Positions 28,859 to 37,695 of a stretch of DNA of 64,000 bases are shown piece after piece. The stretch lies in NCBI RefSeq assembly GCF_010672085.1, contig NZ_JAAHHT010000035.1, positions 1-64,000 on the forward strand, given 5' to 3'. The notes below the pieces were generated by a model. That model did no database searches. It saw only the letters and a list, made by a program, of their open reading frames with translations, and was not told the DNA's origin. The position numbers and the translations under genes are program-made. This stretch comes from Okeania sp. SIO3I5 (GTDB taxonomy: Bacteria; Cyanobacteriota; Cyanobacteriia; Cyanobacteriales; Microcoleaceae). Position 1 is the first letter of the stretch. Every line of letters begins with the position of its first letter.

Positions 28859-29257
28859 TTACTCTTCAACTTCCAACCTCACCTGCTCCAATACAACTTT
28901 ATAATCCTCTCTCTCAGGATACAACCCCACCAACTTTTCCAGAGTAGCGATCGCCCCATGCTTATCCCCCATCTCCAACCTGACTTTAACCAACCCCTCT
29001 AAAGCAGTCATATTTTCAGGTTCCCGCTCCAACACACTTTCATATCCCCGCGCTGTTTTCTGCAACTGCTCCTCTACCGACACAACTGCTGCCGTTTCTA
29101 CCTGTGGAGACTCCTGAACAGCACTTTTCAACATATTCCCTATCCCAAACAAGGCAGTACCTCCAAAAGATACACACCCAACTAAGGACATTATCTTTTT
29201 CAATGTCTTACTTCTCTGCTCTCGAGCTTGTATATATTCTTTCTCTGTTCCTTGCAT
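28859..29257 (-). CDS. Membrane-anchored TPR protein
   Basis: 132 residues. A basic N-terminus (QAREQRSKTLKKI) is followed by one transmembrane helix (about 22-43, IMSLVGCVSFGGTALFGIGNML). Two TPR-like hairpins follow (about 68-130: ARGYESVLEREPENMTALEGLVKV and HGAIATLEKLVGLYPEREDY). Similar small proteins occur in cyanobacteria. The function is unknown; it is presumably a scaffold at the membrane. A broken copy of its 3' end lies at 27898. Confidence 0.75.
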   Translation of the reverse strand: MQGTEKEYIQAREQRSKTLKKIMSLVGCVSFGGTALFGIGNMLKSAVQESPQVETAAVVSVEEQLQKTARGYESVLEREPENMTALEGLVKVRLEMGDKHGAIATLEKLVGLYPEREDYKVVLEQVRLEVEE

Positions 29258-30228
29258 TAGCTACTTTTCTCTTAATACCTACTTTTTCCAGTCTTCCCAG
29301 TTTAAGCCAAAAAGCGATCGCTAACCGCAAGTCAAAATTCAAAATTCAAAATTCAAAAATTAAAAGTAATCCCTGACTGAGTTTGAGCATTTATAAATGT
29401 CCTAACCTAAGCCCTACATTTAAGTCAAAAGTTCAAATAACAAAGTCGAAAGTCAAAAGTAACCCCTGATTGATTAGGACAATAAATTTTGGTTGTCAGG
29501 GAATAGGGAATAGAGAAATGTCCTAACGTATTTGTGTAGCACCATAATTAGTTAAGTCGTCGTGCAAAATTAATTTCCTAAGAATATTTCAATAATGGAT
29601 AATGGATAATGGATAATTACCTCTTCCTAAAAGGGAGAGGATTGACCAATAAGGACAAAATTTATTTTTTTCCCCTTTACCCAGGAGGCTTTAAACCTGA
29701 ATTATCTAATTGTTTAATTGTTTAATTGTTTCGGTAATTAATTTTGTTTATGCACTTACAAAACTTGACATATCCAACAAAAGAAAACCGATGATTCTTG
29801 TTATTCCCGAAGATATTTTGCAGGCTGCCCAAACTACGGAAGAGGAATTAAAAATAGAACTAGCTTTTCTGCTCTATAAATAGAACAAAATTAGTAGCGG
29901 CAAAGTTCGAGCTTGGTTGGGATTAAGCGTGTTAGAATTTCAAAACGAACTTGCTAAAAGAGATTTATATCTTAACTAGGATCTATTAGACATCTCCAAA
30001 AATCAAAAATAAAATCAATTCTTATCCATAACTCTTAATTACTTTTTCTATTGCTTATTGCCTATTCCCTCTTTTCTAAAACTCATAGTTTTGTACCTCA
30101 TAAGTATGAGAATTTATATACACAGGAATAAGAATTAAATCAAGTCCAAAATTTTTTTTAAACTCAGATAATATGGAGTTTAGGCAATTTAACTTGTTTT
30201 GATAATAAAATCCTCGTTCCTTAGTTAA
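29258..30228. other. Gene-poor region
   Basis: It holds an AATTCAAA microrepeat (29334-29360), short GGGAATA pieces (29499-29512), an ATGGATA repeat (29594-29618), an ATTGTTTAATTG repeat (29709-29737, shared with 9121-9150), a UPF0175 relic (29791-29979) and a partial element E end near 30090 (TTTTGTACCTCAT). Nothing else was recognised. Confidence 0.6.
29791..29979 (+). pseudogene. UPF0175-family antitoxin relic with in-frame stop
   Basis: From ATG 29791 the frame reads MILVIPEDILQAAQTTEEEL then KIELAFLLYK, a TAG at 29881, and continues NKISSGKVRAWLGLSVLEFQ, then NELAKRDLYLN. The pattern (IPxxILQAxxxxExELKxExAxLLY ... G.....GLSxLEFQxELA.R) is UPF0175, usually the antitoxin partner of a PIN toxin. 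The C-terminal HYDVEDF-like end is missing, so it is dead by both stop and truncation. Confidence 0.65.
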
Positions 30229-30606
30229 TTAATCCATTTGGCCTTGATAACTACAGACAAAACGAACCATTTTTAAGGTTGCTTCCGACTGTGCTTCATA
30301 TTCTCCATATCCTTTAGCTCTCCATTTATTACCGCCTCCAGCACAGATAGCAGTTGCTTCTATTTGTTCCTCACCAATTTTATAAGTAAAGTTTCTGTAC
30401 TCACTAAAATTGCCATAAAAAGAACCAGAAATACTGGTAACTATTACAGATTCTCCGGTAGAAGCATAGCCCATAAATTCATCATTTTCAGGATTTGCTA
30501 GAGCAATACCCACATATAATAAAGGTTTTTTTGCCTCGAAATAAAAAGGTATGAAAGTTAAAAATGTTCCGGCAATAATAGTAACTACAAGCTTTCTGAA
30601 ATTCAT
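30229..30606 (-). CDS. Small exported protein of unknown function
   Basis: 125 residues from ATG 30606. The N-terminus MNFRKLVVTIIAGTFLTFIP is followed by a second hydrophobic stretch and GIALANPEND, giving a plausible cleaved signal. The mature part has two cysteines (TAICAGGG and VRFVCSYQGQ) that could form a disulfide. I do not recognise the family. The frame is open 25 codons further up, but that region is not signal-like. Confidence 0.6.
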   Translation of the reverse strand: MNFRKLVVTIIAGTFLTFIPFYFEAKKPLLYVGIALANPENDEFMGYASTGESVIVTSISGSFYGNFSEYRNFTYKIGEEQIEATAICAGGGNKWRAKGYGEYEAQSEATLKMVRFVCSYQGQMD

Positions 30607-31042
30607 AAGTTTATATTTTATATATTTAAGGTATATGATTCTATAATCATAGTCAAGAAGGACAATTTTTTCAACAATCAACGCGGTTTAATTTCAAAAA
30701 AGCTCTTATCTAAAACTAAAAGCAAGAGCTGATAGCTGAATTTTTACTTCACCGAAAAATTAAGTCAGAAACCTCCTCTTTTAAGGCGATAAAAAAAAGA
30801 ATATTCTGCATTTAAAGCCTCCTTATTCTATAGGTGTACTGATAACTAATAACTGATATAGCGTTTCTCAGCCTAATGAGGTACACCTATTTTTTTTTAT
30901 TTGTTCCTATTCCCTATTCCCTATTCCCTATTTCCTATTCCCTATTCCCTGTTCCCTGTTCCCTGTTCCCTGTTCCCTGTTCCCTAAAACTAAGGAATTT
31001 TGTACCTCACCAGCATGGGAATTGCTATAACTTAAATGACAC
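30607..31042. other. Intergenic region with element E2
   Basis: A 10-bp inverted repeat ATAGGTGTAC (30830-30839 / 30881-30890) overlaps the left end of element E2. No gene is seen. Confidence 0.6.
30857..31029. mobile_element. Miniature element family E (copy E2) carrying a heptamer array
   Basis: The left end TATAGCGTTTCTCA ... TGAGGTACA and right end TTGTACCTCACC ... ATTGCTATA are imperfect inverted repeats. Matching ends bound 59827-59967 and 43692-43823. Between them at 30904-30987 is an array of CTATTCC and CTGTTCC heptamers (about twelve units). Confidence 0.65.
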
Positions 31043-32473
31043 TTACTTATTACTTTCTGTCAATTTACTAATTTCTGAACTACTGCTCTCTTTCAACAAA
31101 ATTTCAATATTTTTTGCCATCCGAGTTTGCTGTTCTAACTGCTTTGTTGAAGAGAATAAATCGCCTAATCCATTAATAATTTGTTTGAGACTTCTTCTAA
31201 ATCTTTCATCCCCTGTTAGATCGTCTAAATCTGATGTCATTTTCTGTACATTTTCAAATGTTGCCCTCGCTGAATCTAATGTTTGTTGCAACATAATTAT
31301 GTTTGTCTGACTGTTTAGATCGCTAGAAATATCTCGTAAATTTGCAGAAGTTTCTACTGCATTTGCCGATAATATTTCTAAATTACTAATAAATTCTCCT
31401 CTTTCTACTTCACTAATAATCGGACTTAAACTTTCCACTAGCACTGCTAATTTATCTGTTGTTTTTTCAATATTATTTAAAGTGGCAACTAGAGTCGAAC
31501 GATTTGTATTAACAATTGCATTAATCTGATCTACTGTTAAACTAAATTTATTTGCTACTTCTTCTACAGAATTTGCTGAAGCAACCGTGGCAGAAGAAAC
31601 TTTTTGTGTAGATTCTTTCATGGTTTGAGTAACAGTAGTTATTTGATTGGAAATATCATTAACTTCTTGATTTATCGTTTTAGTCAAAGTATCTAAATCT
31701 CTCTCTACTGTATTGGTTAAACCTCCAACTTCTGTTTCTAATGTTTGAGTCAAACCTCCAACTTCTGTTTCTAATGTTTGAGTCAAACCTCCAATTTCTG
31801 TTTCAATAATTCCGGTTATATTATCGACATCTTCTCTTAAATTTTCACCTAAACCTCCCATTTCTTTTTTGATAGTTTCTGATAGCTCGGAGAGTTCTTT
31901 TGCTAACTTAGAAGCTTCAGCAGAGGCACTAGCTGTATTTTCAGCAATTATCTTTACATTATTAAATAATTCTGGGTCACTATAAAGGTCAATTAAACGT
32001 ATTCCTGCTCTTAATAATTGCTGCATTTCTATTCCTGCTTCTCCCTGTAAACGATCATTATTACAGATAATTATTTGAGGACAATTAGCTGATAAGGCAT
32101 TAGCAGAAATTTCTGATTCTGGTATTCTACCTCTAGGAATAATATCTATTTGTGCAGTACCAATAAATGAGGATATATTGCCTTGAATAAATACATCACG
32201 AGGAATAATTAAGTCTTCTGGCTTAATTTCTAGGGTAATATCTACCCCATTTGGCCCTGGTTTTATTTCTACTACTTGTCCAACATCAATTCCTCTATAC
32301 CTAACTGATGTGCCTAACTCAATACCAGATGCACTTTCAAATTCAACTATGAATTTATAACTACGTTTGCCTAATTCTACTCCCCTCAACCAAAGTATTA
32401 AGGCACCAAACAAACCTATTCCTAATAAAGTTAATAAACCTACTGAACCTTCTCTAGTTGTTCGCGATCGCAT
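31043..32473 (-). CDS. MlaD/TGD2-like MCE-domain protein
   Basis: 476 residues. One N-terminal transmembrane helix (about 11-30, VGLLTLLGIGLFGALILWLRG) precedes an MCE domain (about 38-115: FESASGIELGTSVRYRGIDVGQV ... IGTAQIDIIP). The remaining 350 residues are a long helical/coiled-coil part rich in Thr, Glu and Asn. It contains an 11-residue repeat ETEVGGLTQTL (about 225-258). In chloroplasts the homologue TGD2 is the substrate-binding part of a lipid importer. With the ATPase at 33169-33954 this suggests a Mla/TGD-type lipid transporter in the cell envelope. The permease (MlaE/TGD1) is not in the window. AGGGGA precedes the ATG. Confidence 0.85.
   Translation of the reverse strand: MRSRTTREGSVGLLTLLGIGLFGALILWLRGVELGKRSYKFIVEFESASGIELGTSVRYRGIDVGQVVEIKPGPNGVDITLEIKPEDLIIPRDVFIQGNISSFIGTAQIDIIPRGRIPESEISANALSANCPQIIICNNDRLQGEAGIEMQQLLRAGIRLIDLYSDPELFNNVKIIAENTASASAEASKLAKELSELSETIKKEMGGLGENLREDVDNITGIIETEIGGLTQTLETEVGGLTQTLETEVGGLTNTVERDLDTLTKTINQEVNDISNQITTVTQTMKESTQKVSSATVASANSVEEVANKFSLTVDQINAIVNTNRSTLVATLNNIEKTTDKLAVLVESLSPIISEVERGEFISNLEILSANAVETSANLRDISSDLNSQTNIIMLQQTLDSARATFENVQKMTSDLDDLTGDERFRRSLKQIINGLGDLFSSTKQLEQQTRMAKNIEILLKESSSSEISKLTESNK
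31719..31800 (-). repeat. 33-bp coding repeat inside the mlaD-like gene
   Basis: Two exact 33-bp units (31719-31751, 31752-31784) and part of a third, encoding the 11-residue coiled-coil unit. Copy number could vary between strains. Confidence 0.8.
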
Positions 32474-33168
32474 AGTTTCCCCTAACAGCTTTTATGATAT
32501 TGAAACGTAAAAATTTTACTTTATAATCAATAAATATATGGTATAATCGCTACATTTATTTTCTATTCATACTAATGTAGCAATTTTGATCATTTTTTGA
32601 ATTCAAAATTCAAAATTCAAAATTCAAAAATTTTAGTTCTAAGTGAATTTCAATAATTGTTTAATTAAGGATTCTTTTTCTCGTTCTTCAAAGATCGAAA
32701 AAATCAAAAATATTTTCCTTATTTCAAGCATCTGACTTTAGGCAGAGGTTATAATGAGCGAATTAATAATGCAAGAACTTTGAATTGATTTGACATTAGA
32801 GATTTTTTTCCTTATTAAAAAAATAATTGAGTATAAAATCCCACCTTATTAAGCCGAAATATTTTTGGAGGGTTGCTCAATAAAGATTGGCGTGACAGAA
32901 ACAGGACTGACACAGCTAAAACTGTGTATTAGGGAGTAGGGGAGTAGGGGATTAGGGGGAGGGACGTTGCATAAGGGCGTCCATACGGGAGAAAGATTGT
33001 TGTTGGGTTTCGTCGTGAAATCCAACAACCGCTTACTTAATTAATCTGTGTATCCGTGTCATAATCTGTGTGAGTACCTCAAGCTAACCTACATCTATTG
33101 CATTATTTAAGGTGTGTCAGTCTACTACCCACCCGGGATGAAATTCTAAATTCTAAATTCTAAATTCA
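32474..33168. other. Intergenic region between MlaD- and MlaF-like genes
   Basis: No gene is seen. It holds an AATTCAAA microrepeat (32600-32628), a GGGAGTA-type run (32933-32955), a hairpin with stem GTTGTTGGGTTT (32999-33010 / 33018-33029, one mismatch) and an ATTCTAA run (33138-33167). The hairpin could stop transcription from the ATPase gene, which would separate the two lipid genes. Confidence 0.55.
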
Positions 33169-33954
33169 TTAAGTCACTACCTGAATTGGCCCATCTATAC
33201 TACCCGTAAAAAATTGTTCTACCAGAGGATTATCCACAGTATCAATTTCATCAACAGTACCTTCCCACTGCACCTTACCCTGGTAAAGAAAAACAACTCT
33301 GTCCGCTGTGCGACGAATGGTACTATGTTGGTGAGTCACCATAACATAAGTGCTACAACCACCATCCGCAGATTGTATGTGACGGACTAGATCCTCAATT
33401 ACAGTAGAAGCGATCGGGTCTAGGCCAGCCGTAGGTTCATCATATAATAATACATCTGGATCGTCGTGGGGATTTTCTGGATTAGTAATAATTGCTCTAG
33501 CAAAACTCACCCTTTTACGCATCCCACCAGATAATTCTGCCGGATAGCGATCGCCAATTTTACCCAAACCCACCATTTCCAACTTCTGGTTTACCAACTC
33601 CTGAATCTGGGGACGTAATAACTTAGAATGTTGATACAAAAGAAAACCGACATTTTCTTCAACTGTCAAAGAGTCAAACAGAGCTGCATTCTGAAACACC
33701 ATACCGATAGTAATTGGATCTTTTAAATCATCCATCCATCTAACCCGTCGTTGTCCCTGCACATAAACTTCCCCAGCATCAGGAGTCAATAAACCAGCAA
33801 TAATTCTGAGAACTGTAGATTTACCAGTGCCCGACGGACCGATAATAGCCAATGCTTCTCCACGATAAATTGTTAAGTCTGCTTCATCTAAGACAATATT
33901 TTGTCCGAATGACTTACTAACTCCTTTGAGTTCAATTAAAGGTTCATGCTTCAT
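33169..33954 (-). CDS. MlaF/TGD3-like ABC transporter ATPase
   Basis: 261 residues. Walker A GPSGTGKST (about 39-47), Q-loop VFQNAALF, signature LSGGMRKRVSFARA, Walker B VLLYDEPTAGLDP and H-loop VMVTHQHST. The sequence around the signature and the tail NPLVEQFFTGSIDGPIQ fit the Mla-type family that drives phospholipid or lipid movement between membranes. It is on the same strand as the MCE gene but 695 bp upstream of it. Confidence 0.88.
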   Translation of the reverse strand: MKHEPLIELKGVSKSFGQNIVLDEADLTIYRGEALAIIGPSGTGKSTVLRIIAGLLTPDAGEVYVQGQRRVRWMDDLKDPITIGMVFQNAALFDSLTVEENVGFLLYQHSKLLRPQIQELVNQKLEMVGLGKIGDRYPAELSGGMRKRVSFARAIITNPENPHDDPDVLLYDEPTAGLDPIASTVIEDLVRHIQSADGGCSTYVMVTHQHSTIRRTADRVVFLYQGKVQWEGTVDEIDTVDNPLVEQFFTGSIDGPIQVVT

Positions 33955-34032
33955 AAATTATTGATGTTAGGTTCAGATTTTTCAGGAACTTGTAGGTGGT
34001 AAGAATAGAGAGGTTTAATAGAAGTTTCCTAG

Positions 34033-34680
34033 AAGGTAATGGTTAAATCTCTGTTCTACTAATTATTTTTTACTTAAATGTCAAACAATTTCCTGAAGTT
34101 ACTTTAGTATCAAACTTTTGAGTTGATCAAATCTAACTTTTAAATTTTAACTTTTGACTTGAAAGGTAATGGTTTAACCTCCATTCTACTAATTATTTTT
34201 TACTTAAATGTCAAACAATTTCCTGAAATTACTTTAGTATCAAACTTTTGAGTTGATCAAATCTAACTTTTAAATTTTAACTTTTGACTTGAAAGGTAAT
34301 GGTTTAACCTCCATTCTACTAAGTTATTTTTTACTTAAATGTCAAACAATTTCCTGAAGTTACTTTAGTATCAAACTTTTGAGTTGATCAAATCTAACTT
34401 TTAAATTTTAACTTTTGACTTGAAAGGTAATGGTTTAACCTCCGTTCTACTAAGTTATTTTTTACTTAAATGTCAAACAATTTCCTGACATTACTTTAGT
34501 ATCAAACTTTTGAGTTGATCAAATCTAACTTTTAAATTTTAACTTTTGACTTGAAAGGTAATGGTTTAACCTCCGTTCTACTAAGTTATTTTTTACTTAA
34601 ATGTCAAACAATTTCCTGAAATTACTTTAGTATCAAACTTTTGAATTTATCAAATCTGAATTTTGAATTTTGAATTTAAT
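34033..34680. repeat. Five tandem 130-131-bp repeats upstream of yvcK
   Basis: Unit starts (AAGGTAATGG) are at 34033, 34163, 34293, 34424 and 34555. Units are nearly identical, with a few substitutions and one-base length changes. Each contains GAGTTGATCAAATC and ends AACTTTTGACTTG. They fill the divergent gap between the MlaF-like gene (start 33954) and yvcK (start 34714). There is no spacer variation, so it is not a CRISPR. Confidence 0.92.
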
Positions 34681-34713
34681 TTTGAATTTATTTGCTCCTG
34701 AAGGGTCATAATA

Positions 34714-36141
34714 ATGCCAGAATTTTCTTTATGTTATGTAGATAATATTTTTAGAAAAATTCTTATGTCAACTGGTTTACTCAAGAAAACTCTACGCATC
34801 TTTCTAAAAAGCAACTTCTCTATTGCAAAACCTCAAAAGAGTAAGTCTCGGATACTTAGCCAATGGTTTAAATGGTTGGCCCCAGGACTATTTGTCAAAC
34901 GGTGGTTACTTTTAAGTGCTGCTGGCGTACTACTAAGTAGTTTAGGACTAGCAATATGGACCGGAATGACTCCTATTTTTTATATCCTACGAACACTTAA
35001 GGAATTTTTGGGGTGGGTAACAACAATACTTCCTAATTATATTTCTGGTCCTCTAGTTATCCTTGCTGGCTTACTATTTATCTTTTTAGGCCAAAACCGC
35101 AGCTTAAATACCATTACCCAAGTTTTAATGCCAGAGGGTGATGAAAAACTTGTAGATCGCTTACTTACCCATCGAAGATTAAATAAAGGTCCGAAAATTC
35201 TAGCCATTGGTGGTGGTACTGGTCTTTCCAACTTATTACGGGGTCTCAAGAGTTATAGTGCTAATATTACTGCTGTTGTTACCGTGGCTGATGATGGTGG
35301 GTCTTCTGGTAGGTTGCGCCGAGAAATAGGTGTACTACCTCCAGGGGATATTCGGAATTGTTTGGCTGCTTTAGCTAATGAGGAAAAGTTATTAACCGAG
35401 TTGTTTCAATATCGGTTCCGCGCTGGTGATGGTTTGACTGGCCATAGTTTTGGCAACCTCTTTCTTACAGCAATGAGTGAGGTGACAGGAGATTTAGAAA
35501 GAGCTGTAACTGCTAGTTCACAGGTTTTAGCTGTGCAAGGTCAAGTTTTGCCTGCTACTTTAACGGATGTGAATCTTTGGGCAGAATTAGCAGATGGGCG
35601 ACGTATTGAAGGAGAGTCTAATATTAGTGAAGCAGGAGGCAAAATTATCAAAATAGGTTGTACTCCTGAAAATCCTCCTGCTTTGCCTAAAGTTTTGCAA
35701 GCTATAGAAGAAGCTGACTATATTATTATTGGTCCTGGGAGTTTATATACCAGCGTGATTCCTAATTTATTGGTACCTGAAATTGCTGAGAAAATTGCTT
35801 CTAGAAATATTCCTAGTATTTATGTTTGTAATATTATGACTCAGCCTGGAGAAACTACTGGATATAGTGTGGCTGACCATATTCGTGCTATTGATGTTGC
35901 CTGTGGTAAACGATTATTTGATACTGTTTTAGTTCAGAAAAAAAGTCCTTCGGAACAAGCATTAATTAAGTATGCTCAAGGAGATTCTCATCCGGTTTTT
36001 CTTGACAGAGAAGCAGTTAAAAATTTGGGACGGAAAATTCTTTTAACTAATGTGATGTATGAGGATGAACAAACTGGTTTGGTTCGCCATGATTCTATAA
36101 TGTTGGCACAGGTTTTATTACAATGGTATAGTCAGATTTGA
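34714..36141 (+). CDS. yvcK: YvcK/CofD-like UDP-sugar-binding regulator (gluconeogenesis factor family)
   Basis: 475 residues. Two N-terminal transmembrane helices (about 67-85 and 110-128), found in cyanobacterial members, precede the YvcK domain: [58 protein letters not shown] and [24 protein letters not shown]. In other bacteria YvcK binds UDP-GlcNAc and affects carbon flux and cell shape. The start at 34714 has AAGGG 8 nt upstream. ATG 34765 (MSTGLLKK) matches the usual start of relatives and is a fair alternative. A TnpB element sits one base after the stop codon. Confidence 0.85.
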   Translation: MPEFSLCYVDNIFRKILMSTGLLKKTLRIFLKSNFSIAKPQKSKSRILSQWFKWLAPGLFVKRWLLLSAAGVLLSSLGLAIWTGMTPIFYILRTLKEFLGWVTTILPNYISGPLVILAGLLFIFLGQNRSLNTITQVLMPEGDEKLVDRLLTHRRLNKGPKILAIGGGTGLSNLLRGLKSYSANITAVVTVADDGGSSGRLRREIGVLPPGDIRNCLAALANEEKLLTELFQYRFRAGDGLTGHSFGNLFLTAMSEVTGDLERAVTASSQVLAVQGQVLPATLTDVNLWAELADGRRIEGESNISEAGGKIIKIGCTPENPPALPKVLQAIEEADYIIIGPGSLYTSVIPNLLVPEIAEKIASRNIPSIYVCNIMTQPGETTGYSVADHIRAIDVACGKRLFDTVLVQKKSPSEQALIKYAQGDSHPVFLDREAVKNLGRKILLTNVMYEDEQTGLVRHDSIMLAQVLLQWYSQI

Positions 36142-36550
36142 CATACTCCCGACGCTCCCCTACGAATGAACCCATTCTCAGATGAGTTGCCGAATCCCAG
36201 TATCTCAATACCTAGTCCTGATATGGCAGGGAAATCCAGTAGCGACGCAAAGGATTTGCCAGAATTACTTGGCCCTACCGAAGGCGTTGCTGTGACGGAT
36301 ACAAATCTAGCAAAGATATCTGCCGAAGCTGATTCTCCTTCTAAGACATTGAATGTAGAGTTTTGACTTAGTTGACAATTTACGTCATAACGCGGCACAA
36401 TACGATGGTTATCTCATCTCGAAAAATAACTTAGTGAAATTTATCAAACCAAGAGCATTGACTTAATCAAAGAATAACGATATAATACCTTATCAACCGT
36501 AGTATTAGACAGATTGTGTTTGCGGAGCATACAAAACACAAATAAATGAA
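36142..36550 (+). other. Left end and promoter region of the TnpB element
   Basis: It begins at TTTGAC-ATACTCCCGACG. An open frame (36166-36366) and its antisense are not protein-like in any family I know. The last 90 bp carry a promoter and a hairpin (TTGTGTTT 36514-36521 / AAACACAA 36534-36541) just before tnpB. Confidence 0.55.
36459..36486 (+). promoter_or_regulatory. Sigma-70-type promoter for tnpB
   Basis: TTGACT (36459-36464), a 16-bp spacer and TATAAT (36481-36486), about 65 bp before the tnpB ATG. Near-consensus. Confidence 0.65.
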
Positions 36551-37633
36551 ATGAAATCCATTAGAACCAAGCTCAAACTGAATAACCAGCAAAAAACTCT
36601 GATGGCTCAACACGCGGGGTATAGCAGATGGTGCTATAACTGGGGTTTAAGTTTGTGGAATGCTGCATATATTCATGGTTACAAGCCTAATGCTCGAAAG
36701 CTAAGAGAGGTTTTTACCAATCACACAAAACCACTTTATCCTTGGATGAAAAACTTGTCCTCTAGGGTCTATCAATATGCTTTCATCAATTTAGGCGAAG
36801 CGTTCAAGAGGTTTTTTCAAGGGTTGGGTAAACACCCAAGGTTCAAGAAGAAAGGTAAACATGATTCCTTCACAATTGATAATTGTGGAAAACCAATAGA
36901 ATTAAATGGATGGAATCATAAATTACCTTTTGTTGGTATTGTTAAAACTTATGAACCAGTTGAAGCTACAACTAAAAAAATCACCATTAGTAGACAGGGA
37001 GGAGATTGGTACTTAAGTTGTAGCTATGAATTCACTCATTCTCCAACTCCAAAGACGACTGAAGTTGTAGGTGTTGATTTAGGTGTAAAAACCTTAGCAA
37101 CTTTAAGCACGGGAGTTGTTTTCCCTGGTGCTAAATCTTACAAGAAATTTGAAAGCAAGCTCTCTAAGTTACAATACCTTAACCGCAATAAAAAGATTGG
37201 TTCAGCCAACTGGAAAAAGGCGCAACTGAAAATTGCCAAGCTACACACAAAGGTAGCTAATATCCGTAAAGACGTGCTTCATAAATTGACAACATATCTA
37301 GCTAAAAACCACAGCATTGTTTCAATTGAAGATTTGAATGTTCGCGGTATGTTGGCTAACCATAAGCTAGCTAAGTCTATAGCCGATCAAGGATTTTATG
37401 AATTCAGGCGACAACTTGAGTACAAGTGTGAGTGGTACGGCTCTGAATTAGTAGTCGTTGATAGATTCTTTCCATCATCAAAAACTTGCTCAAACTGTGG
37501 TCATGTCCAAGATATGCCATTAAATGTAAGGACTTATGACTGCCCTGAGTGTGGCTTGTCAATAGACAGAGATTTAAACGCTAGTATTAATTTGAGAGAT
37601 GCGGTCGGCTTGACCGTGAATGCCTGTGGATGA
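36551..37633 (+). CDS. tnpB: TnpB, RNA-guided nuclease of IS605-type element
   Basis: 360 residues. The N-terminal helix-turn-helix/REC-like part (KLKLNNQQKTLMAQHAGYSR) is followed by the split RuvC nuclease: GVDLGVKTLA with Asp176, SIEDLNVRGM with Glu260, and DRDLNAS at 339-345. A zinc ribbon lies between (C313, C316, C331, C334). All catalytic residues are present, so it is probably active. TnpB proteins use an omega-RNA from the element's right end to cut DNA next to a short motif and so help keep the element in place. The promoter is at 36459. Confidence 0.93.
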   Translation: MKSIRTKLKLNNQQKTLMAQHAGYSRWCYNWGLSLWNAAYIHGYKPNARKLREVFTNHTKPLYPWMKNLSSRVYQYAFINLGEAFKRFFQGLGKHPRFKKKGKHDSFTIDNCGKPIELNGWNHKLPFVGIVKTYEPVEATTKKITISRQGGDWYLSCSYEFTHSPTPKTTEVVGVDLGVKTLATLSTGVVFPGAKSYKKFESKLSKLQYLNRNKKIGSANWKKAQLKIAKLHTKVANIRKDVLHKLTTYLAKNHSIVSIEDLNVRGMLANHKLAKSIADQGFYEFRRQLEYKCEWYGSELVVVDRFFPSSKTCSNCGHVQDMPLNVRTYDCPECGLSIDRDLNASINLRDAVGLTVNACG

Positions 37634-37667
37634 GTAGCCGCCGACGGCCTCAGTTGAAGCAGGAAGT
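37560..37667 (+). ncRNA. Candidate omega-RNA (right-end RNA) of TnpB
   Basis: In studied elements the guide RNA scaffold overlaps the 3' end of tnpB and runs to the right end, with the guide taken from flanking DNA. Here the last ~75 nt of tnpB and the GC-rich GCCG-CCGA-CGGC stem after it fit that place. The boundaries are inferred. Confidence 0.4.
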
Positions 37668-37695
37668 AAACAGTAAAATGTCATGTTATGACGTT

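Larger units (their letters stand above)
36142..37690 (+). mobile_element. IS200/IS605-superfamily element with tnpB only (IS1341 type)
   Basis: The left end follows TTTGAC at 36137-36142. The right end is not exactly defined: the sequence CCGCCGACGGCC (37639-37650) and GTTGAAGCAGGAAGT (37653-37667) looks like the usual right-end structure, so the element stops somewhere in 37667-37690. There is no tnpA transposase, so movement needs a TnpA in trans. Three other left ends in the window also follow TTGAC (3523 reversed, 38746, 56687). Confidence 0.7.

Noticed and set aside
34033-34680. CRISPR array
   Set aside because: The whole 131-bp unit is conserved with no variable spacers, and no cas gene is nearby.
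36166-36366. 66-codon frame in the TnpB element left end
   Set aside because: It lies in IS terminal DNA, has no ribosome binding site, and the opposite strand is equally open.
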